From contig NC_080568.1 of assembly GCF_030253575.1 (NCBI RefSeq), forward strand, positions 11,407,001-11,471,000: 64,000 bases of DNA, given 5' to 3'. This DNA comes from Rhododendron vialii (lineage: Eukaryota; Streptophyta; Magnoliopsida; Ericales; Ericaceae). Numbering within the stretch: the first letter of the stretch is position 1; the number at the start of each line of letters is the position of its first letter. This document shows positions 46,146 through 58,484 of this stretch, in pieces. The position numbers were made by a program, and so were the translations under genes. Below the pieces are notes generated by a model. The model was not told the origin of the DNA. It did no database searches and was given only the letters and a program-made list of their open reading frames with translations.

Positions 46146-47136
46146 GGGCTTGTTTGATAACCTAAATTCAGCACTTAAAACTGAATCAATTAAGTAATAA
46201 GTGATTCAGTAGGTTTGATAACCACATTTTACATTGCTTAACAAATTAAGTACCACTTAAAATATAGGCTAAAAAGTTGAAAAAAATTAAGTAGCTTTGA
46301 GCTACTTAATTCTGGCTGAATTTTTATGTACTTACATTCAACCATCATATCACCGCCACAACCACTCCCACCAACACCTCCACCACTCTACCACCACCAC
46401 TACCACCACCACCACCTCCACTACCACCATTACTCCCCCACCACATCACCACCACAAGCTCCACCACTCCATCACCACCACCACTCCACCACCACCACTT
46501 CCTCCACTACCACCACCAACTCCACCACTCTACCACCACCACTTCCTCCACTACCACCACCACCACCAGCTCCACCACCACCACTCCACCAACTCCACCA
46601 CCACCACTCCACCAACTCCACCAACATCACTACACCACCACCACCGCCTCCACCACCACCACCAGCAGCAGCTCCACCACCACCACCGCTCCTACCACCA
46701 CCTCTACCACTCCACCACCCACCACCACAACCATCACCACCGCCGCCACTCCACCACCATTACCATCACTACACCACCACCACCACCACAACCACTCCAC
46801 CACACCACACCACTCCACTCCTCCACCACCACTACTCCACCACCACCACTCCTACCACCACTTTACCACATCCACCACCATCACCACCTCCACCTCGACC
46901 ACTACTTCATCACCACCACCACCTCCACCTCCACCACTCCTCCACCATTACCAGAAGTATACTGTGACTGTTAGAAAATTAAGAGATAATTGGAACAAAA
47001 TTAATTCATCATTTTTTAATTCAGTACTTAATATAGTTTATCAAACAGCTTTTCAGCTTAAAAATTTCAGCATTCAGTTTTCAGCACTTAATTTTTCAGC
47101 TTTTAGTTTCAGTTTTCAGTTTTATCAAACAGCCCC
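46146..47136. mobile_element. PIF/Harbinger-like MITE with internal CAC/CCA array, copy 2
   Basis: GGGCTTGTTTGATAA...TTATCAAACAGCCCC with target duplication GTA (46143-46145 and 47137-47139). The unique left and right parts are about 95% like copy 1 (24495-25411). The triplet array (about 46350-46955, 600 bp) is longer and differs in order. Long Thr/His/Pro frames across it are low complexity, not genes. Confidence 0.88.
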
Positions 47137-47139
47137 GTA

Positions 47140-47938
47140 CTCTCAGATAAGTCTCTTCTTCTTAACGGGTAGCTTCACGCGGCCATCTATATTGAGTCCA
47201 AGTTGGTACTATTAATCAATGTCATAGAATATAGAGCATCAGAATGGCCTTCTATGCTTTCTCACTAATGTTTAATTGAGCATATTTGGCCTTCTATGCT
47301 TTCCCATATCCTTTTTTATCAAATGAGTTCAAACGCATCATCTGTGAAACTCTCCTTGGAGGTTGTGAAATTGCAAATTACAGGTATCTTTGGTGGTAGC
47401 TAGAAACTATCTATTTTGTTATGCGCCCAACATGGTGAATTTGCGGACGAGCGAGACAAAAAAAACGTTGTCAACCGTAGTCAAACACAAGACCAATATA
47501 TTTGGTTGATCCCGGTAACAACCCTAGATCGATGGCTACAGTTGTACGCCTGCTCAAATATTATTGTGGATCGATCACTGCAAAGAATCAATCCTCACAT
47601 CTGCAAAGCAAATACTAATGTGTATATGCTTTGTATCAGTGCGGGATATTGACCCTTGCGAGTATTCCAACAGGCAACAAGTACACTTTGTTTTGACACT
47701 CTTGGGAGTTCCGCAGTCATGCTTGTATATTCTTCCTTCCTCCATCAGAAAATTATCTTGCTTAGATATCGATATGTGCGAATAAATCGTATGCTTGTTT
47801 ATAAAATGGACCGCTTGATCTTTTTTAAAATTGTATTTGAAAAGAGTTATTACATAAATATTGATATTTGATCAAGATGATTTTTTTGCTAAAATGTACT
47901 TTCTCGACTAATTTACGAGATCAAAGGTTTCAGTTATG
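47140..47938. other. Intergenic DNA, nothing identified
   Basis: A short direct repeat (TTGGCCTTCTATGCTTTC, twice near 47243 and 47286). Small frames at 47416-47871 overlap one another and show no domain. Confidence 0.5.
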
Positions 47939-48231
47939 AATGTGGACTCGGGTACCACCGAAGGTGGTAGCCGAGTGGGTAGGGTGCCCTTCATCCCCAG
48001 ACTCTGTTTCGAGTCTTGTCAGTAACAAGGGGATCTGGAGGTAAACACTTATGCTCACTTGTACCTAAGTGGTGTTGTGGTAACGGTCTGTCCTCTTGGA
48101 CAATAGCTATGACTTGAACCTAACATTCCACAACGTATATGGAGCCCCTATAGTCACGCCCAATGGGGGTTGCTAAGCTGGTCACCCCTTCCCACCCTTG
48201 TTCTAATAAAAAAAAAAATGTGAACTCGGGT
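47939..48231 (+). mobile_element. tRNA-derived SINE
   Basis: Body 47954-48216. Box-A-like TGGTAGCCGAGTGGGTAGG and box-B-like GTTTCGAGTCTTG lie near the 5' end, with an A-tail (48208-48218) at the 3' end. A 15-bp target duplication AATGTGRACTCGGGT (47939-47953 and 48217-48231) has one mismatch. Different family from the SINE at 2335-2573. Confidence 0.88.
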
Positions 48232-48265
48232 GGGGTCCATTAATTAAAGGGGGATAAAGGAGTAT

Positions 48266-49640
48266 TGTCACCTGCACCCTAAAATGAGAAGTGACTGGCT
48301 GTAAACCACAATGCCATCTCATGGAACACGCAGCCTAAAATAAAATAAGTCGTCGATCAATAAATATTTTTTTATTAAATAAATCCCAATGATAAGCATG
48401 GGGCACAAACATCCCACAAACCAAATAATCTCAAAAAGATCCAAACATCTGGAAAAAAAAATGTTTCAATTGCGGAAGCGATAAATAAAATTATGATGAG
48501 ACACCTAAGGTCATCCACAGTGGTATAATCAAATGTCAATTGTTTTTAAAGTTAACAATGTTGGTGCAAAAGATTACTCACAATGGTATAATCAAACTTA
48601 GGAACATCCTTAGAAATAATCAAATTTTGGGCTTTGGATAACCAAAACTAACAACCTTTTTCAATAATCAAAATTTGTGGATCCTACACCACATAAGTTA
48701 ATTAGTTCCAAAATTTGTATACACACGTGTTTCAACTAGTATTTTCTTCTTCCATTTTTTGCCCACTCTTTTTTTTTTTTTGGTTAAAAAAATAAAATTG
48801 AAGAATAAAAATTTTATGTAACCAAGCTTTTTCGCTACTCTATATCTTTTTCACTTCGCCAACAAACTATTTCTCTTTCTTTTCCTCCAAAAGTGAAACT
48901 CATATCTCTCGATCATCTACAATTCAATTCATCGTCGCCGGATTAAAGTATTTCACTCTTCTTTCCTGTTTCTACTACCTACCCCCGAAAAAAAAAAGGA
49001 AAAAATCATAATAGGAGGGAAGGAAGTCACTGATTTTTTTTTCAAAATTAAGAGAGGGAATCGATATATTTTAACTCATAAAAAACGTAAATTGAGGGAA
49101 GTGAATGACAGGAAACAGGGAGGGAGAGAAAATGAAATTGTAGTGGACCCCATATTTTGATTATAGACTAGAAGTAACCATAGTGAAGCTTAACATTGTT
49201 AAGCTTAGCAACCTCTTAAGTGAATAATCAAAAGCTGATGTGTCAACTTTTGGTTATCCTTTTTTAATTATACCACTGTGGATGGCCTAAGGAGGTCAAA
49301 CAACAGAACACCCCGAGATACCGCCAGAGTCCTCCTAACTACCCAACTTGCCTAAAAAAGAAGTTGGAATAAATCCGTCAGCTGACGATCAATGAGTAGT
49401 AAAGCATGTATATTAGAATAAAGTTCTGAAACAGGGATCAAAATAATTTACCATGTCAATATAAATTTGGCATAGAGGTGAACAATGAAATAATCAATTA
49501 ATCTAATAAACGATTCATTCGATAAATCTTAATGTTGTTCTCAATCCAATCTCCAACAACAATGGGGAACCACAACCAAAACCAATAGTACCAAATGCCA
49601 GTGAATAAATGGCTCGTAAGTATGGAGGATGGGTAATACC
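48266..49640 (-). mobile_element. Truncated LTR fragment related to solo LTR 1, with nested MITE
   Basis: Starts TGTCACCTGCACCC (compare TGTCACGCTCC at 23051) and shares CATGGAACACG, then GGAATAAATC.G.CAGCTGACGA..GAGTAGT.AAGCATG, and ACCAAATGCCA with 23051-23770. The other LTR end is missing (homology fades near 49640), and a MITE (48509-49287) interrupts it. Confidence 0.7.
48509..49287. mobile_element. PIF/Harbinger-like MITE (779 bp)
   Basis: Terminal repeats GGTCATCCACAGTGGTATAAT and ATTATACCACTGTGGATGGCC with TAA target duplication (48506-48508 and 49288-49290). Interior non-coding; an inner ACTCACAATGGTATAATCAAA partly repeats the end. Confidence 0.88.
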
Positions 49641-49698
49641 CAATATTTACTACCCCCTCTCTTCCCACCATCACCACTATTTATTACCAAACTTATTC

Positions 49699-49911
49699 AC
49701 GGCGGAGTTGTAAACAATTTCTTTATAGCAGCAATCAATTGCGACCGTCCAAAAGTGTTCTTGACGGTCTGGATTTTAATGAAATCTTTTCAGGAAAAAG
49801 TTTAACTCTTCCTCGGAAAAGTTTCATTAACATTCTAACCGTCCAAACACTTTAGGACGATCGCGATTGGCTCCGTAAATAATTATTCTCGGCTCCGCCG
49901 TTAAAAAGATT
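49699..49911. mobile_element. MITE, Mutator-like family of 58485-58677
   Basis: ACGGCGGAG / CTCCGCCGT ends. The interior CCGTCCAAAAGTGTT...GAAAAAGTTTAACTC...GTTTCATT.. aligns with the element at 58485. No clean target duplication. Confidence 0.55.
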
Positions 49912-50306
49912 TGCTCTTACCAGTTTCACCGCAAAAATGTTGGAAAAGGAAATGAAGTATCTTGGGTTAAGTCAGAAATATGAATGAAACCTGAAAAAAT
50001 ATATTTATAAAATATCTAATTCTTATTTTGCCACTTTTGAAAATAAGAGAAAAAGAACATTTATAAAGTAATAGTAACATGCTAGAAGTCGTGACCCACA
50101 CAATTATACACCTTTCATTTTACTTTCTAGCTACTAAAGGTGATTTAGCGGCAAAAACTAATGGAAAAACAACTTCGATTTTTCTTAAATAAATAAATAA
50201 AATTGAAAAAAAAAATCAGAAAACGGTTGGCCAACCGTTAAGACTTAAGCGCGCGGTATACAACCCATGAACCGTTTTCACAACCTAACCTCTTTTGTTG
50301 ATTTCC

Positions 50307-50310
<4 letters not shown>
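49912..50310. other. Upstream region of the PLAC8 gene
   Basis: AT-rich. No clear TATA element could be assigned. ACGGTTGGCCAACCGT at 50223-50238 is a 16-bp palindrome about 120 bp before the start. Confidence 0.45.

Positions 50311-50350
<40 letters not shown>
50311..50350. repeat. (CT)20 tract directly before the PLAC8 start codon
   Basis: Uninterrupted CT run ending 3 bp before ATG (50354). An in-frame ATG at 50267 would translate it as (Ser-Leu)n. Confidence 0.95.
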
Positions 50351-50353
<3 letters not shown>

Positions 50354-51519
50354 ATGTATTCTTCAACCTCAAACGAGATGATGTACTCTCCGCCACCATC
50401 AGCACCCCCTGAACCACCACAGCCACCGCTATTTACACCACATTCTTTCCATTCCATGTACCCCACACCACCAGTAGTACCAACCGCCAATATTTCAGCG
50501 AATGTGTCAAATAAAAAAGTTGGTATAACCGCTCCCAACTTTCCTTCTTCTCATGTTCCGGGGCCTTGGTCCACTGGCCTTTGCGGTTGTTGTGAGGACG
50601 TTGGCAGTTGTAAGTGCATGCTCTGTTCGTCTGTTTCTATCTCTATCTTCCGCTAGGTTTAAGGGTACATATGGGAAACAACATGCTAATCTTGACATGC
50701 AAAGTGGTTTTACTTGCAATGATTTGTCAGTGGTACTTTTGTGGTTGAAACTAAAATTGACGGTTGGCTTTTTTTCAGTAGTTATTCAGTAGTTCGAGAG
50801 CCCCAGCCGCCACTTGGTGCGCTCAGAACCATTAATTTCAGAATCTCATATTCATGTGGGGTTCATAAACTTAGTCATGGATCCTACCAGAATGTGTGAT
50901 TGGAGAGTGGTCCGGAGCATTACTTGGCGGTGCTCTCGGGTTGCTTAATAATTTCACACCTTTGTTTTTGTGTCAACAGCTGTGCAGCATGCTACAAATA
51001 CCAAATCATGTACACATCCACAACACCTATTGTGATTTATTCATATAGATCCGATACCGGCTATTAATTTGTACGTTGTATAGTGATTGATGAATATTAT
51101 TACTATCTCGGCCACATAATTTTTGTATGATGTTTTTCGTTTTCATATGGTAATAGTATTACGTACTGCTGCCATTCTAAAAACAATAAAAGTCGTCCCC
51201 ACAGAACACTGGCAGCATTCCCTATTTTGTACAAAAGACCCGGCCCCTTATATATACCTTTTGGGAATTTCATGATAGAAAGATATTTTTATAGTCTATA
51301 GACTTTGGATCCTACTTAGAGCTTGCTACAATATATGCTACCTAAATTTAACAAATGTATTAGCTAGGGGCCATCCTTGGGAGCTTGTTTGGGGAGCCCA
51401 TTGAAAGCAACGATTACGAAAATGATCATTTGCTAAATTATTAATTACTAGCCTCACATATATACTCATTTTAATATATAGTGCCCTGAGGATGCTCTTT
51501 TTATTATATATAGTACTAA

Positions 51520-51574
<55 letters not shown>

Positions 51575-52074
51575 GCATGCCGGCCTCTCTCGTTTTGTTG
51601 CTGCAGGTTGCTTGACATGTTGGTGCCCTTGTGTTGCATTCGGTCGAATAGCAGAAATCGTTGATCGAGGATCCACTTGTATGTATGTCTAATTTATTAC
51701 TGTAGTAATTGCTTATAGATGAGATGAGATCATGAACCAAATTAATGAATGAATTGGTAATTAAATAAGACTGAAATTAATTAATTAATTAATTTCATGA
51801 CTTGCTTTTTAATTATACTATATGCACGTATAGTAGTACTACTTAATTGGTTGCATGCAGCATGTGGAGTGAGTGGGGCAATCTACTTATTGATGATGTC
51901 CGCCACGGGGTGCTCATGCTTGTACTCTTGCTTTTACCGATCCAAATTGAGGGGCCAGTATTTCTTGGATGAGAGCCCTTGTGCTGATTGCTGTGTCCAT
52001 TGTTGTTGCGAGGAGTGTGCTTTATGTCAAGAGTATAGACAGCTTCAGAACCAGGGTTTTGACATGTCTATAGG

Positions 52075-52125
<51 letters not shown>

Positions 52126-52824
52126 CATTGGGGAAAAAAATTACTAGGTGCTCTCATGGGTCCCATACTCCCATGAATGTGTAGAGTGTTGAGGCACCAA
52201 TCGCACATGAATCTGTAATAAGAAAGAGTAATCCGATTGAGATACTTCGTTGTAGTGTCCTAAGACCACTTGATAATTTCTCCACATAGTGGCGGCTAAA
52301 CGGTGAAAGCTAGTCTCCTATGTAACGGATATGTATCTCCCTCCTCTCACAATGCACAAGGGGATACATATACGTTACGTGAAGTACCCCTCGGCTCAAG
52401 GAGCGTGTATACCACAAGTCAAAATGAAATTGGAAAGTGAAAAACATCCATTAATTAAAACTTTTCTGGTCAAAAGAGTACTAATGTCGTGCTACATTTT
52501 TACCTCACTGGAAGGCCTCATAATTACTTCTCCATTTCCCTTTAATGAATACAGAAGTGCTATAATACACACCCCTTATTTGTTATCAGCTATGTTAAAA
52601 ACGCATCGAATGAACTGGCAGTAAAGAAGTAGGAATCAAGTTAGTATACACTATATATGTAATATGTTTGCCACTGCATCTTTTTAGTATACATGTAGCT
52701 CCTGACACTGACATAGCGTTATGTACGTTGTTTATTCATAGGGTGGCATGGAAATATCGAAAGGCAAAAACGAGGGATAGCAGAGCCTCCATCAAAGCAA
52801 AATGAGATGAATCGCTGGGAATGA
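50354..52824 (+). CDS. PLAC8-family protein (PLANT CADMIUM RESISTANCE / cell-number-regulator type)
   Basis: Four GT-AG exons: 50354-50609, 51607-51678, 51861-52073 and 52742-52824. Total 624 nt, 207 residues. A Pro-rich N-terminus (about 15-45) is followed by [12 protein letters not shown], then the family signature CCLTCWCPC (residues 86-94), [16 protein letters not shown], a short hydrophobic segment ([21 protein letters not shown]), and the Cys-rich [24 protein letters not shown] near the C-terminus. PCR/FW2.2-like members are plasma-membrane proteins affecting metal export or organ size; which applies here is unknown. Start: Met after the CT tract; an in-frame upstream ATG (50267) would add 29 residues including a Ser-Leu repeat, which I think is 5' UTR. 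Intron 1 holds a small MITE and a (TA)n run; intron 3 begins with (CT)n. Confidence 0.92.
50804..50940. mobile_element. Small foldback MITE in PLAC8 intron 1
   Basis: CGAGAGCCCC.GCCGCCACTTGG at left and CTTGGCGGTGCTCTCGG at right are inverted; about 137 bp, non-coding. The target duplication is not evident. Confidence 0.5.
51523..51571. repeat. (TA)n microsatellite at the end of PLAC8 intron 1
   Basis: About 24 TA units, 35 bp before the exon-2 acceptor. Confidence 0.95.
52078..52122. repeat. (CT)n tract at the start of PLAC8 intron 3
   Basis: Begins 4 bp after the donor GT (52074). Confidence 0.95.
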
Positions 52825-54056
52825 CAGAGATGTGTTTTTGAGTTTGTTCATTGACATTACGATGATCGATCTATCAGGATACCTACTTAATTACTAAAAA
52901 ATGACTAATTGATGTTGCACGTACAATGTTTATGGTTCAGTTTTGCACATTTCTTGTGTATCAGCAACCAAAAAAAGTATTATTTGGGAGCTTCTTCTTG
53001 CAAGATTAATTTAATTTCAAGGGATTAGTTTTGTTAGTTTTATGACTTTATTCTAGTATCTTTTTTTTTTGGTCCTGAAAATTGATTAATGGGTCTGGAG
53101 TTAATGTGTAGGGTGGAACTAAAAAAAGGGAAATCGGTAAGGTAAGAAGTTGACAGGAGAGGAGAGGGAATTACATGCGTAGTAGGTTGATTATTATTAT
53201 TATTATTTGTACATGTCCACCACTAATTAATTAATGCTAATTAAGGTGCTTTTATATAGACAGGTTTTACACTAATTACAGACATACAGATTAATTTAGA
53301 CGAATAGGTACGTAGTGCATACTTCTTCCTTCTTCGGTCTATATATACTGTAATTCCTTCCTCAGAAGTACTCTAGCTAGCTTCGAATTCAAAAGAATAT
53401 TTGGCGATCGAACAGTTCTTTTCAAATAGTACCCCTGCGCGCATTATTCTTGACGTCGTGTATTGCGTGATTGTGTTGCCGGTACTGCTTGTGTTAGCAG
53501 TGCAACGATAGAGAGCTTTTTTAGTCCTTCATTCGATTGATGATCATGATACTTTGGTATTCCATATCCTCTTTCATAGAACTATATATTTTCTGTAATT
53601 GCTTCGTATATAAGATAATGTGTAATAAATATTCCTTTTTTCCGGTGTTATCACAAAGGGTAACGGTGTTTGTCCCTTGAATTTGTGATGCATGCTAACT
53701 TAGCGGTATCAGAGTATTAATCCAATATTCTTCTAGATAAAGATTGTGGATTAAGGATTTTTTTATTTTATTTTAACGGAAACAGTTCATCCCATTAGAA
53801 TAATGATTAAGGATTTACGTCTTGTAGAATTTGTAATTTTCTCAAATTCCTAATCTTGAGTGGCACCTTCATCTACCAAATTTGGCATGGCTAAAACAGT
53901 AAAAATAATGCTCTCGTTCACGCTAACCAACAGAGCTTAAAATCCTGAATGCAAAATATTTACCCCATTGCTCACCTAGAATTTTCCTAGCTCACTCAAA
54001 ATCGACTTTTGGGAAAACAAGAGTTTGAATTAATGCGAATGTGGTTTATTGCTAAG
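52825..54056. other. Intergenic DNA with a possible degraded copia LTR/PBS
   Basis: GGTATCAGAG at 53706-53715 matches the core of the initiator-Met primer-binding site used by plant copia elements. It is preceded by about 600 bp with a TATATATACTG motif (about 53340-53350), which could be a decayed LTR. No LTR ends, gag or pol seen. Confidence 0.3.
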
Positions 54057-54590
54057 TATTTGTTTGAGTGATTTGCTTATATACCCCTTCGACGTTTAAC
54101 AAAAGCTCAATTTAGTACTTCAAGTTTCAATTTCAACAAATAAAACCTTCGATTTGCAAATTGGATTCAATGGCTTCTGTTAACAAAATTGATGGAAAAT
54201 GGGCATGTACCCATCATGTGAGCCTTCTCCAAGGGCATATTTGCCAATTCTCCTCTCCAAGGGAATATTATGGTCAATGCAAATGTATTTTTCTTCAATG
54301 CCTTGTAGATGTTTTTTTCTTCAATTCATTACGGCTATAATGCAAAATGGTAATTTTTTCTTGAACATTATGGCAGCAAGGAGGTGTTTTATTCTTCAAT
54401 GCCCTGAACATGATCATCATCATCTTCATAGTTCTGTGCGAGCCTCGGAGTGGAACCCGCAGGCCCGTCGGTTCATGGTCGGTATGGAACCCGTCGGTCG
54501 TCTTAGCATCAATGTTTTTTAAAATTCTTTTTGTTTGTTGGTTTCATTTTGTCGGGAAAAAAAGAAAAATAAACAGATGTAGTAAAGCTA

Positions 54591-54926
54591 ACGGCTAAAT
54601 AATCCATTATGGATCATTTTTTGTCCTTATTCAAAAAAAAAGTTCACATTTGTTAATTTTTTTTAAGGATTATTGCTTCGTCTTAACGAAATGAATCTAA
54701 AAAGTAAAAAATTACGATCAAAACCTTTTTTAATAAAGATAAAAATTGGCTTATTGGCTTATTTTTGTCTTTATTAAAAAAAATTGAGTTTCGGTCATAA
54801 TTTTTGCTTTTTAGATGTCTCTCATCAGGACGAAGCAATAATCCACAAAAAAATTGATAAAAAACTAACAAATGCGAAAAAAAATTGAATAAGGACAAAA
54901 AATAATCCACAATGACTATTTTAGCC
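54591..54926. repeat. Foldback segment (GTCCTTATTCAA family) inside the Mutator-like element
   Basis: GGCTAAATAATCCATTATGG..TTTTTGTCCTTATTCAA is mirrored by TTGAATAAGGACAAAAAATAATCCA..TTTAGCC. Same family as 17024-17341 and the core of 33521-34958. Confidence 0.75.
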
Positions 54927-55304
54927 AAACAAGGCTTAAGCTCATTTACAGAAAAACACAAAAAACAAAATGTGGAGAAATTGATAGTACTACATGCACT
55001 AATAGGATCACTAGTTTAAATTTCTAATAAGAACATATCTATAAACCAATGGGGTTGGTGGTGAACTAGTGGTAAATAGAACTTTGGAGAAAGGGGTGTC
55101 AATAATAGTGGTCCAAAATGGCGGTATAAAGGTAATGGTTTCCCTTCAAAACCAATAGGGTTAGGAAAGGGAGAGGGAAATTGGCAAATATGCCCTTGGA
55201 TAAGGCTCACATGATGGGCACATGCCCATTTTCCGTCAATTTTGTTAACGGAAGCCAACTGGATGATGACATTGAAATTCATTTGCAAATCGAAGGTTTT
55301 ATTT

Positions 55305-56321
55305 TGTGATAACCCAATTTAAACCTTCAAAAAATTTCTTGCAATTTTGTCACCCTAGTCATTCTCGGAATAAATATCCTAACTTATGATAAATTTTGAA
55401 TACTTCTTAAAGAACAAAGACTGAGCAACTTAATCAATCAAGGACTAAAATACACATTGCTAGCAAATGCATTAGTTGTCGGCGGATATTTTAAACCTCA
55501 TTAATACTTGGATAAAATATTGGGAGAGCTAGTTGGGTTATAAAAAGGCTGTGGTTTAAAATTGGCTAAAATTTAATCCATTGTATCAAAATATATTTTC
55601 CTTTTCTGATTTTTCGGTTCTTCTCAATGATTGGTAGGAATTAGTTGGGAAATTAAAATAGTTGGGCCAGGGCTATCTGGACACATTGACTGAGTTGGCT
55701 CACCGAGTTACTCTATAAATACCCCTTGAGCGTCTTGTAATTCACCGAGCAATCACACTAATTTTCTTAACTCTATTTCCCCGAACATCACACCTCCCTG
55801 ACACCCTCCAACTGAGCTAACATTTAGCAAGTCACTTACCGTTAAAATTTTGAGAATATATTAATTCGTGACTTAAGTAGAGTATTTTCCGATTATCTGT
55901 CAATTTTTATAAAGCTTTACAGATATCGCCATAACCTTTTAAACAACATCGTAGTACGGGAATAAGGCACTAGCCACTGCGAGGCAAAAAGAAAAATCCG
56001 GAAAGAATTGGATTAAATTTCCTAGATTTTGTGGATTTTATTAGATTCTCTAAGATTTGATATAGATACACTTGGATTTTATTAGATTTCATAAGATTTG
56101 ATATATATTGTGTTTAGATTTTCTTAGATAATGTAAGATTATTCTAGATATTAAAAGATATGGAAAGATTTCATTAGATCATTCTAGATCTTGTGGTATA
56201 CTAGTATAAATAGGCCACCCCTTCCCTCCCCTCCATACACCACACCACATACACCACACCTATACACACATTACACACACGACACTTAGCTAAATGAAGG
56301 AAGGAAGGAAGGAAGGAAGGA

Positions 56322-56412
<91 letters not shown>

Positions 56413-57381
56413 TAGGGAAAGAGGAGAAGGAAAAATAAAATTTAAAACAAGAGGTTCCGGAATAAATATGTAGATTTTCGCATGGTAATTGTGCTTCTCA
56501 AATGAGGTGAGTTACGAATATACTCTGGGTACATATTATTTTTCTAAAACTCATTTTGTGATTGTTTTATTAAATCTTATGTTGAATAAAAATAAATTAT
56601 ATAAGTATAATTGTGAAAAGAAAAAGATTTATATAAAAAAACATGGGATTATTTTTCTTAAAAGGAAGTTTAATGGATATTGGTGTAACATCTGGGCGAA
56701 GAGCTCTACTGAGCTATGTTTGAATTGGCGCCTATGGATTGTGGAAAGGATACGGCCGGGTATCCATTGGATTGATATCAATTCCATTGTTTTGCTGGGG
56801 TCGCTCCCTGGGCTACCGGATTACCGCCTATGATGGTTAAGATGATGGTCAAGGTGAAACTATGATCGTCAAGAATATGATGATTGATATATCTCTCTTT
56901 ATCTCACTTGTGGTGATTGAAACTTGAACATGATTGTTCTATCTCTTACAATTTTGCAAGCTGATGGATTATTATGCTATGTTTTTATCCTACTTAATCC
57001 CATGCATATTATGTGGCCTTAGTATATCGTAACTTACTGGATTGGTTTTTTGTTTCCTAAAACCTTTTCAAGAAATTGGGGTTAAAGAAGGTTTATCAGT
57101 GCGAGTGAAAGATATCAGTTGTCATGGCTAAATAAGGAAATAACGTGCTAGAGAGCGGCGCTCTGTGTGTGAGCCACAATTATATAATTTTAAAGTTGTA
57201 ATCGGTGAGCACGCTAGACAGCTCTGAATATAATATTTTATTTTTAATTTACAGTCCTGGGAGTTTTGAATAAAAAGAATAATGATAATTTTTTTGTTGT
57301 TGCGTGATATCTAGGCCTGGGGTGATTTTTAAATCACCGGCTATGTCACGAATTTCTACCCATCGGATTTGGGTCGTGACA
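55305..57381 (+). mobile_element. Solo LTR 4 (2.08 kb)
   Basis: Begins TGTGATAACCC and ends GGGTCGTGACA. Target duplication TATTT (55300-55304 and 57382-57386). It interrupts the right terminal repeat of the Mutator-like element, whose flanks rejoin as AATTTCAACAAATA..AAACCTTCG like the left repeat. A TATA box (TATAAATA, about 56205) is followed by a long GAAG/GA tract (56296-56408), so sense is plus. Confidence 0.94.
56296..56408. repeat. (GAAG)n(GA)n compound microsatellite
   Basis: Seven GAAG units followed by about 42 GA units, just downstream of the solo LTR 4 TATA box. Confidence 0.95.
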
Positions 57382-57650
57382 TATTTGTTGAAATTGAAAC
57401 CCGAAGTACTACATTGAACTTTCGTTAAAAGTCGAAGGGATATATAAGCAAATAACTCTATTTGTTTTTTTAAACTATTGGTTTATATATTACTAAATAG
57501 ATGTTTGGTTGTTAGCCGTTTTCAGGACTTTTATTGAAACAAGTAAAGACTTTCAAGAGCAATAACTAACTTATTTATCTTAAAATCAGTACAATTTTTG
57601 GGCTTTTTACGTGCAGGTTCAGTTTTGTGGACCAATCCACTCCCAACTCC

Positions 57651-58022
57651 AGCACAATTTGAAAATGCACCGTTAAAGAACCCAATTTTGTTTTGTTTTG
57701 AGGAGTTAGTTCAGGGAGATGTCTCTTGTCATGTTGTTTGGAGTCTTAGGTGTCTCTTTGGGTGTTAGGTTGAGTCTTAGTTGTCATGTGTCTCTTGGAT
57801 GTTGGGAATGGTGTTGTTTTGTCATTGTTGGCTTATTGCCAACCTTGGATTGTTATTTCTCCCTTTGGGTCCATGCGGCATATGATTGTTGGAGTTTGTT
57901 GTTGCCTCTTCGTGTGTTCACCCTTCTTCGGCTTGATGCCTTATGCTTTGGGTTCTTTTAATCTTTATAGTTTGTTTTCCAAGGTTAATAAAAAATTTTG
58001 CCTTTCAAAAAAAAAAAAAAAA
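57651..58022 (+). mobile_element. 5'-truncated LINE 3' end with poly-A tail
   Basis: The sequence before the tail (AGTTTGTTTTCCAAGGTTAATAAAAAATTTTGCC) and the 16-bp A run (58007-58022) look like the 3' terminus of a plant L1-type LINE. CTCCCAACT near 57640-57648 and TTCCCAACT at 58025-58033 may be its target duplication. The open frame across it is probably accidental. Confidence 0.55.
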
Positions 58023-58039
58023 GATTCCCAACTAGTGGG

Positions 58040-58200
58040 TGCACTCTAAAACCCTATAAAAGTATCTAAACTACGAAAACCCTATGAAAAATGCCTAAAC
58101 TACTAAAATCCTAGGAGTACCTTATGAAAGTACCTAAACCTTATGGGTACCCTATGAAAGTGTCTAAACCCATAAACCGCTAACGCTACTAACTACTCTT
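58040..58200. repeat. Degenerate tandem repeat (about 33 bp)
   Basis: CCTATGAAAGT.CCTAAAC variants recur about four times between 58050 and 58175. Not a telomere repeat (no CCCTAAA register). Confidence 0.7.
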
Positions 58201-58475
58201 AAAGCAAGAGTTTAAAGCGAAGGGGGGACATGTGGGTTTGCATGTAAAGTACAGGGGTGGAAACCGTAAACTCACCGAAGTTTCAAAGAACTTCAATCCT
58301 GGGGGTGTAAGAAAATCGGAAAACCGGTAAAATGAACTCATCCGACCGAACCGTGACTTTTGAATTGGTTCTACGGTTTAGCGGTCAAGTTCTGGTCAAA
58401 AAAAAAAAAAACTGATACATTTGGTTTGATTACTGATTTTTTTTTCTCAACCAACAAACCGGAACCGATTTACTA
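58201..58475. other. Intergenic DNA, nothing identified
   Basis: AT-rich, with poly-A/T runs. No ORF with domain features. Confidence 0.5.
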
Positions 58476-58484
58476 GTAATATAT

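Larger units (their letters stand above)
54066..57458. mobile_element. Mutator-like element with a solo LTR in its right terminal repeat
   Basis: Left GAGTGATTTGCTTATATACC and right (inverted) GAGTTATTTGCTTATATATCC terminal repeats, about 200 bp each (including AATTTCAACAAATA and GGGCATATTTGCCAATT). The perfect 9-bp target duplication is TATTTGTTT (54057-54065 and 57459-57467). The native element is about 1.3 kb, non-coding, and has an internal foldback (54591-54926). Confidence 0.92.

Noticed and set aside
54199..54598. Plus-strand frames in the Mutator-like element
   Set aside because: Overlap one another, include terminal-repeat sequence, and show no transposase motif.
57719..58049. Hydrophobic Cys/Leu-rich frame that looks like a membrane protein
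   Set aside because: It ends in a poly-A tail and matches the style of a LINE 3' UTR; two overlapping frames are open.
58040..58200. Interstitial telomere repeat
   Set aside because: Units contain CCTATGAAAG and CCTAAAC but never a run of CCCTAAA.
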